The notes beneath the pieces were generated by a model. The model was not told where the DNA came from and searched no databases. It was given only the letters and a program-made list of their open reading frames with translations. Shown here piece by piece: positions 6,108 through 9,910 of a DNA stretch of 9,910 nt. Location: NCBI GenBank assembly GCA_029051915.1, contig JAIDKM010000321.1, positions 1 to 9,910 on the forward strand. The letters run 5' to 3'. The translations under genes were made by a program, and so were the position numbers. The stretch's first letter is position 1. Every line of letters starts with the position of its first letter. Source of the DNA: Alistipes sp. GTDB taxonomy: Bacteria; Bacteroidota; Bacteroidia; Bacteroidales; Rikenellaceae.

Positions 6108-8987
6108 TCAATGTGCTTCGAGCCAGTTATTGCCGACGCCGTAGTCGACCGCGAGGCGCACCTTGAGCGCGGCGGCATGCTCCATGCTTTCGGTAACGAT
6201 GCGGGCCACCTGCTCCTGCTCGGAGCGGAGCGTATCGACGACCAGTTCGTCATGAACCTGCAAGATCACTTGCGAACGGATGCCCTCGGCGGCGAAACGC
6301 CGGTGCACCTCGATCATGGCGATCTTCATGATGTCGGCCGCCGAGCCTTGAATCGGCGCGTTGACGGCGTTGCGTTCGGCCAGACCGCGCGCCACGGCAT
6401 TCTGCGACGCGATGTCGTTGAGATAGCGGCGGCGGCCGAAGATCGTCGAGACGAAGCCGTCCTCCTTGGCCTTCTCCACGACACGCTCCATGTACTCCCG
6501 CACGTGGGGATAAGAAACGAAGTAACCGTCGATCAATTCCCGGGCCTCCTTGCGGGGGATTTCGAGCCGCTGGCTCAGTCCGAAAGCCGAGATGCCGTAG
6601 ATGATGCCGAAATTGGCCGTCTTGGCGCGGCGTCGCTCCTCGTCCGTTACCTCCGACAAAGGTTTGTTGAAAAGCCGGGCGGCCGTGGCGGCATGGATGT
6701 CTTCGCCATGCTCGAAAGCGGCGATCAGCGACTCGTCGCCCGAGAGGTGGGCCATCAACCGCAGCTCGACCTGGCTATAGTCGGCCGAGAGCAGCACGTG
6801 GTCGTCGTCCGAGGGGATGAAAGCCATGCGGATGCGGCGGCCCATCTCCTCGCGGACGGGGATATTCTGCAAGTTGGGATTGGCCGACGACAAACGCCCG
6901 GTGGCGGTAACGGCCTGATTGAACGAAGTATGTATGCGCCCCGTGGCCCGGTTGACCAACTGGGGCAGGGCCTCGACATAGGTCGAAAGCAACTTCTTGA
7001 CGCCGCGGTATTCGAGGATCATATCCACGATCCGGTGCTTGTGTGCGAACGACTGAAGGTACTCCTCGTCGGTGCAGAACTGCTTGGTGCGGGTCATCTT
7101 GGGTTTCTCGGCGATGCGCATCTTGCCGAACAGCACCTCGCCCAGCTGACGGGCGGAGTTGATGTTGAGCGACGCTTCGCCCGCCTCGGTGCGGATCGCA
7201 GCCTCCAGTTCGGCGAGCTTCCGGCTCAGCTCGACGCTGTATTGCGCCAGGGCCGCAGTATCGACCCGCACGCCGGCCATCTCGATATCGGCCAGCACCT
7301 CGATCATCGGCTCCTCGATCTCGAAATAGAGGTGCTGCAACCCCATCTCCTCGACCATCGGATAAAGCGCCTGCTTGAGCTGCAACGTTACGTCGGCGTC
7401 CTCGGCAGCATACTCCTTGACCCGCTCCAGGTTGACCAAATCCATCGTCAATTGTTTCGAACCCTTGCCGATGAGCGTTTCGATCTCGATCGGCCGGTAG
7501 TTGAGGTAACGCTCCGAGAGAGCGTTCATGCCGTGCCGCGACTCGGGATCGAGCAGGTAGTGGAGGATCATGGTGTCGTACTTGCGGCCGCGGACGACGA
7601 TGCCCAGGCGTCGCAACACCATCCAGTCGAACTTGATGTTCTGGCCGATCTTGGCGATCTTTTCGTCCTCGAACAAGGGCTTGACGATGGCGGCGAGCTC
7701 GGCCGTATTCTCCTCGCGGAACGGAACGTACCACGCCTCGAAAGGCTTCACGGCCAACGAGAGGCCCACGATCCGGTCGTTGAAGATGTCGAGACCCGTG
7801 GTCTCGGTGTCGAAACAGAATTCAGGATATTTTGCCACCTCGGCGACCACCTCGCGCAGCTGCCCGGGCGTCTCGACGAGCGTATAGGTATGGGGCGTGT
7901 CGGCGGCCGTGCGGAACTGCGGGATCTCGGGTTCGGCGACCGCGGACAGGGACTCCTCGGCCGCCGCAGGAACTGCGGGAGCCGCTTCGGCCGGAGCGGC
8001 GAAGAGGTCGCCCTGTCCGGCGAGCGACGCCTTTTTGGCTGCGGCGGACTTGGCGCGCGCCATTTCGGCCAGCTGCCGCTGCGCCTCCTGTCGGGGAGCA
8101 TCGGAAAGGGGTTCGGCGGGTGCCACGTTGGTCGGATCGTTCAGAAAGAGCTTGAAATCCAACTCGGCGAAGAGAGCCCGCAAGTCGTCGATATGGGGCT
8201 CGCAGACCGTGAGATCCTCCTCGCGGAACTCGATCGGCACGTCCAGGCAAATCGTAGTCAGTTTTTTGGCCAGCCGCAGGTTATCGGCCCAGCCGGCGAT
8301 CTTCTCGCCCTGCTTGCCGGGGATCTTCTCCACGTTGGCGAGGATCGTTTCCACGGGCCCCCACTCCTGTACCAGCTTGCAGGCGCTTTTTTCGCCGATG
8401 CCCGGCACGCCCGGAATGTTGTCCGACGCATCGCCCCACAGAGCCAGGATGTCGCGCACGAGCACGGGATCGTCGATGCCGTATTTTTCGCGGATGGCTT
8501 CGCGGTCGACGATCTCGATACCGTCGCTGCCCTTCTGCTTGTAGATCTTGCAGTTGTCGCGCACGAGCTGTCCGTAGTCCTTGTCGGGCGTTACCATGAA
8601 GACGTCGTAACCGGCATCGGCGCCCTTCTGCGAGAGGGTGCCGATCACGTCGTCAGCCTCGTAGCCGACGACCTCCAGAATGGGAATGCACATGGCTTCC
8701 AGCACCCGCTTGACGTAGGGCACCGAAAGAATGATATCCTCGGGCGTAGCGCTCCGGTTGGCCTTGTATTCGGAGTAGATATCGCGGCGGAAGCTGCCCC
8801 CTTTGGGATCGAACGCCACGCCCAGCAAGTCGGGCTGCTCGCGCTTGAGGATGTCGCGCAGGAACTTCACGAAGCCGAAGACCACGGAAGTATTCATGCC
8901 TGCATGGTTGCGCATCGGGCGCCCCAGAAAGGCGTAGTAATACTTGAACATCAACGCATAGGCGTCGACAAGAAAGAGTTTTTTCAT
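6108..8987 (-). CDS. polA: DNA polymerase I
   Basis: This 959-residue enzyme removes RNA primers and fills gaps in lagging-strand synthesis and repair. All three domains look functional. The 5' nuclease (about 1-290) has D8, the YEADD cluster (E110, D112, D113) and TPDKD. The 3'-5' proofreading exonuclease has FDTETTGLD with D393 and E395, then NIKFD and YAAED motifs. The polymerase has motif A LLSADYSQVELR (D736), the O-helix RRRAKTANFGIIYG (K789, F793, Y797) and motif C QVHDELVVD (D913, E914). An Ala/Pro-rich linker (about 300-365) carries QGDLF (325-329), a possible sliding-clamp motif. The ATG at 8987 is chosen because MKKLFLVDAYALMF begins the conserved nuclease fold. An in-frame extension to 9143 lies inside queD and has no homology. 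It starts 8 nt after the queD stop. Confidence 0.98.
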   Translation of the reverse strand: MKKLFLVDAYALMFKYYYAFLGRPMRNHAGMNTSVVFGFVKFLRDILKREQPDLLGVAFDPKGGSFRRDIYSEYKANRSATPEDIILSVPYVKRVLEAMCIPILEVVGYEADDVIGTLSQKGADAGYDVFMVTPDKDYGQLVRDNCKIYKQKGSDGIEIVDREAIREKYGIDDPVLVRDILALWGDASDNIPGVPGIGEKSACKLVQEWGPVETILANVEKIPGKQGEKIAGWADNLRLAKKLTTICLDVPIEFREEDLTVCEPHIDDLRALFAELDFKLFLNDPTNVAPAEPLSDAPRQEAQRQLAEMARAKSAAAKKASLAGQGDLFAAPAEAAPAVPAAAEESLSAVAEPEIPQFRTAADTPHTYTLVETPGQLREVVAEVAKYPEFCFDTETTGLDIFNDRIVGLSLAVKPFEAWYVPFREENTAELAAIVKPLFEDEKIAKIGQNIKFDWMVLRRLGIVVRGRKYDTMILHYLLDPESRHGMNALSERYLNYRPIEIETLIGKGSKQLTMDLVNLERVKEYAAEDADVTLQLKQALYPMVEEMGLQHLYFEIEEPMIEVLADIEMAGVRVDTAALAQYSVELSRKLAELEAAIRTEAGEASLNINSARQLGEVLFGKMRIAEKPKMTRTKQFCTDEEYLQSFAHKHRIVDMILEYRGVKKLLSTYVEALPQLVNRATGRIHTSFNQAVTATGRLSSANPNLQNIPVREEMGRRIRMAFIPSDDDHVLLSADYSQVELRLMAHLSGDESLIAAFEHGEDIHAATAARLFNKPLSEVTDEERRRAKTANFGIIYGISAFGLSQRLEIPRKEARELIDGYFVSYPHVREYMERVVEKAKEDGFVSTIFGRRRYLNDIASQNAVARGLAERNAVNAPIQGSAADIMKIAMIEVHRRFAAEGIRSQVILQVHDELVVDTLRSEQEQVARIVTESMEHAAALKVRLAVDYGVGNNWLEAH
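8001..8015 (-). other. Possible beta-clamp-binding motif (QGDLF) in the PolA linker
   Basis: These bases encode residues 325-329 of PolA, reading Q-G-D-L-F and flanked by Ala/Pro-rich sequence. The pattern fits the QxxLF form of the beta sliding-clamp-binding pentapeptide (consensus close to QLSLF). It sits in a flexible linker between the 5' nuclease and exonuclease domains, where a clamp could reach it. The match is seen directly. Function is inferred. Confidence 0.4.
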
Positions 8988-8995
8988 GACTCGGA

Positions 8996-9463
8996 TTATC
9001 TTTGCGGCAAGGGCTGATTGTCCTCGGCGAACCATTCGGCAAAGGAGGTGGCGGTCTCGTGCAGACGCAGCGACCAGAGCACCACACCCTGCGGCAGGCG
9101 GGCCGCAATGCGCCGGGCGAAGTCGTCGAGCATGTTCTCGCACGTAGGTTGATAATCGACCTCAACGAGGTTGCCGAACTGCCGGGCGAGGGTTTCGCGC
9201 AAGGTCTCGTTTCCGGGTACGGCACGAAGGACAAGGGCGTGGTCGAGTCGGGCGACGATCTCCTCGTTGACGATGCGCTTCAGAAGGCCGAAATCCATCA
9301 CCATGCCGCATTTGGGATCGCCCTCCGCCTTCGACGGGCGCCCCTTGACCGTTACGAACAGGCGGTAGGAGTGTCCGTGGATCTCGCGGCAGGGGCCGTC
9401 GTAGCCGTCGAGTGCATGCGCCGCCTCGAACGAAAATTCTTTGGTCAGTCTGATTATTGCCAT
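8996..9463 (-). CDS. queD: 6-carboxy-5,6,7,8-tetrahydropterin synthase
   Basis: QueD converts dihydroneopterin triphosphate into 6-carboxytetrahydropterin, the second step toward preQ0 and queuosine for tRNA wobble modification. The 155 residues match the usual family size. Zinc ligands are H16 (FEAAH) and H29 and H31 (EIHGH). The catalytic cysteine is C25 (GPCREIHGH), and D74 and H75 (RLDHAL) supply the catalytic pair. PTCEN (107-110, E109) and LHET (134-137, E136) are the expected pterin-anchoring segments. The ATG at 9463 is the only sensible start, because the conserved beta-strand begins at residue 4. It is the first gene of the operon. A -7-like TATCTTTG lies only 4 nt upstream of the ATG, and a second candidate promoter lies near 9729-9736. 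No preQ1 riboswitch-like sequence is apparent. A biopterin-type PTPS is a less likely alternative. Confidence 0.95.
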   Translation of the reverse strand: MAIIRLTKEFSFEAAHALDGYDGPCREIHGHSYRLFVTVKGRPSKAEGDPKCGMVMDFGLLKRIVNEEIVARLDHALVLRAVPGNETLRETLARQFGNLVEVDYQPTCENMLDDFARRIAARLPQGVVLWSLRLHETATSFAEWFAEDNQPLPQR

Positions 9464-9467
9464 GATA

Positions 9468-9475
9468 CAAAGATA
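9468..9475 (-). promoter_or_regulatory. -7 element directly before queD
   Basis: The minus strand reads TATCTTTG from 9475 to 9468, a full match to the Bacteroidetes -7 consensus TAnnTTTG. A start site 4-7 nt downstream would fall on or just past the queD ATG (9463), giving an essentially leaderless message. The -33 region is poor: TTAC at 9497-9494 with an 18-nt spacer is the best candidate. The element match is certain and its use is uncertain. Confidence 0.5.
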
Positions 9476-9728
9476 CGAAGAATTTCGGATAAAGTAAGGT
9501 TATGGGGAGGAATAAGGTTAAGTATTTGAGAGGCAGAAATGTTACCCGTTGATTCTCGTCGAGTTGCGAAAAGGCTGAAACGCAGGATTTCGAGGAGTTG
9601 AGCGAGGTTTTCGTTACTTATCCGCTGCCTTTTTCGGATCGGTAAGGAGGTCGCCAAAACCTTGTTTTCGCTCTTGGAAAACAGGTCTGCTATTGCAGGA
9701 GAATAAGTTTTCTCGCAAGAGTTCACGA

Positions 9729-9736
9729 CAAAGGTA
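9729..9736 (-). promoter_or_regulatory. Possible second upstream -7 element toward queD
   Basis: The minus strand reads TACCTTTG from 9736 to 9729, matching TAnnTTTG. A TTTTC at 9763-9759, 22 nt upstream, is only a weak -33 candidate. If used, it would give a leader of about 260 nt before queD that includes the 9614-9645 hairpin, or a separate small RNA. The match is direct and use is inferred. Confidence 0.35.
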
Positions 9737-9828
9737 GTCGTTTTACTCGGAGTTTTGCGAAAAGACGGCTCCGGAGGTGATGGCATAGTATCTTATTCTA
9801 TGTTCCGCTTTGTTTTTCACGGCTTCAA

Positions 9829-9872
9829 ATAACTCTATATCAGTTAATTTTGTAAACGATTGATAGAGTTAT
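9829..9872. repeat. 10-bp inverted repeat around promoter and start codon
   Basis: ATAACTCTAT (9829-9838) and ATAGAGTTAT (9863-9872) are perfect inverted copies separated by 24 bp. The right arm includes the first two bases of the ATG at 9871, and the interval holds the candidate -7 element at 9845-9852. The layout suits an operator dyad or a recombinase-binding site better than an RNA hairpin, because the left arm lies upstream of the expected start of transcription. Confidence 0.55.
9845..9852 (+). promoter_or_regulatory. -7 element of the right-edge gene
   Basis: TAATTTTG matches TAnnTTTG and lies 18 nt before the ATG at 9871, so transcription would start near 9856-9859 with a leader of about 13 nt. 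No good TTTG is found 19-21 nt upstream. The nearest TTTG (9809-9812) is about 32 nt away. The promoter may be weak or need an activator. Confidence 0.45.
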
Positions 9873-9910
9873 GAATCAAGAGGATGTAAAGGTTGCGTTC
9901 TACCTCAAAA
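9871..9910 (+). CDS. Start of a probable tyrosine recombinase/integrase (partial)
   Basis: Only 13 codons are visible, reading MNQEDVKVAFYLK, and the gene runs off the window. A short N-terminus followed by a K-V-x-F-Y-L-K strand is the usual opening of the arm-binding domain in Bacteroidetes phage-integrase-family recombinases, which serve conjugative transposons and DNA inversions. Catalytic residues cannot be checked. The start is supported by the -7 element at 9845-9852 and by the absence of another plausible ATG close by. The gene is divergent from queD. The bracketing inverted repeat fits autoregulation or recombinase binding. With so few residues the call is tentative, and another short-N-terminus protein cannot be excluded. 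Confidence 0.45.
   Translation, partial: MNQEDVKVAFYLK

Larger units (their letters stand above)
9464..9870. other. Intergenic region between queD and a divergent recombinase-like gene
   Basis: About 400 bp, visibly richer in A/T than the flanking operon. It holds the control regions of two divergent genes and several hairpins. The arms 9614-9624 and 9635-9645 pair as an 11-bp imperfect stem. Short hairpins (CTGC-TATT-GCAG, and GAGAA with TTCTC) lie around 9686-9715. A minus-strand open frame (9786-9454, 110 codons) crosses most of it and runs over the queD promoter and start. It has no domain I recognise, and I do not call it a gene. Confidence 0.5.

Noticed and set aside
8997..9004. TATCTTTG on the plus strand at the queD/polA junction, a full -7 match
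   Set aside because: No plus-strand gene or terminator-bounded unit lies downstream, and the match partly arises from the queD stop codon region. It is treated as chance.
4668..9017. A plus-strand open frame of 1,449 codons opposite polA and the FAD dehydrogenase
   Set aside because: It is the mirror of two certain genes with intact catalytic motifs. Its translation is rich in Arg, His, Asp and Gly without any domain, as expected when GC-rich codons are read backwards.
6108..9143. A longer polA start at 9143 (1,011 residues)
   Set aside because: The extra 52 residues are queD sequence read in another frame. Conserved PolA sequence begins at the ATG at 8987.
9600..9760. A preQ1 riboswitch in a long queD leader
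   Set aside because: I looked for the compact preQ1-I/II-like pseudoknot pattern and did not find it. The hairpin at 9614-9645 does not match those classes.
9454..9786. A minus-strand frame of 110 codons upstream of queD
   Set aside because: It overlaps the queD promoter element and start codon in another frame, shows no domain I recognise, and spans hairpin-forming DNA. A BLASTP search finding the protein conserved with synonymous-biased change would revive it.
1..9910. CRISPR arrays, tRNA or rRNA genes
   Set aside because: No regularly spaced direct repeats, no cloverleaf with a TTCGA-type T-arm and anticodon context, and no rRNA-like blocks were seen on either strand.

Overview
The window looks like chromosomal DNA from a high-GC member of the Bacteroidales, most probably Alistipes or a close relative (Rikenellaceae). 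This rests on the Bacteroidetes-type promoter elements (TAnnTTTG at -7, TTTG at -33), the lack of Shine-Dalgarno sequences at tightly packed starts, GC-rich coding sequence with AT-rich gaps, and protein families usual for the phylum. The genus is an inference.

Layout. Positions 1-292 (+) hold the 3' end of a DUF3298/RsiV-like gene. Positions 293-725 hold no convincing protein gene. They contain a strong bidirectional terminator (about 405-437) and, on the minus strand, a near-consensus promoter (600-631) that should drive a non-coding RNA of about 195 nt ending at that terminator. This RNA is the most interesting object in the window. From 9463 down to 726 (-) run seven genes packed into one apparent operon, with gaps of 12 nt or less or short overlaps. 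In order of transcription they are queD, polA, a COG2509-type FAD-dependent dehydrogenase, a family 2 glycosyltransferase, two family 4 (GT-B) glycosyltransferases, and a hexapeptide-repeat acetyltransferase. Positions 9464-9870 are a lower-GC intergenic block with hairpins and two candidate minus-strand -7 elements. At 9871 (+) a new gene begins. Its 13 visible residues resemble the N-terminus of Bacteroidetes tyrosine recombinases, and a 10-bp inverted repeat brackets its promoter and start codon.

How the genes work together. queD (queuosine/deazapurine precursor) and polA (replication and repair) are housekeeping genes. The FAD dehydrogenase is widely conserved but of unknown role. The last four genes form a small glycan assembly and O-acetylation module, probably for a surface polysaccharide or glycolipid. 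There is no Wzx, Wzy or priming transferase here, so the module must depend on genes elsewhere. The recombinase-like start at the right edge suggests that a mobile or invertible element begins just outside the window.

The very long antisense frames opposite the operon (up to about 1,450 codons) are by-products of GC-rich codon usage and are not annotated. Nothing in the protein-coding part looks like a new defence or biosynthetic system. The candidate novelty is the structured RNA and the right-hand recombinase control region.
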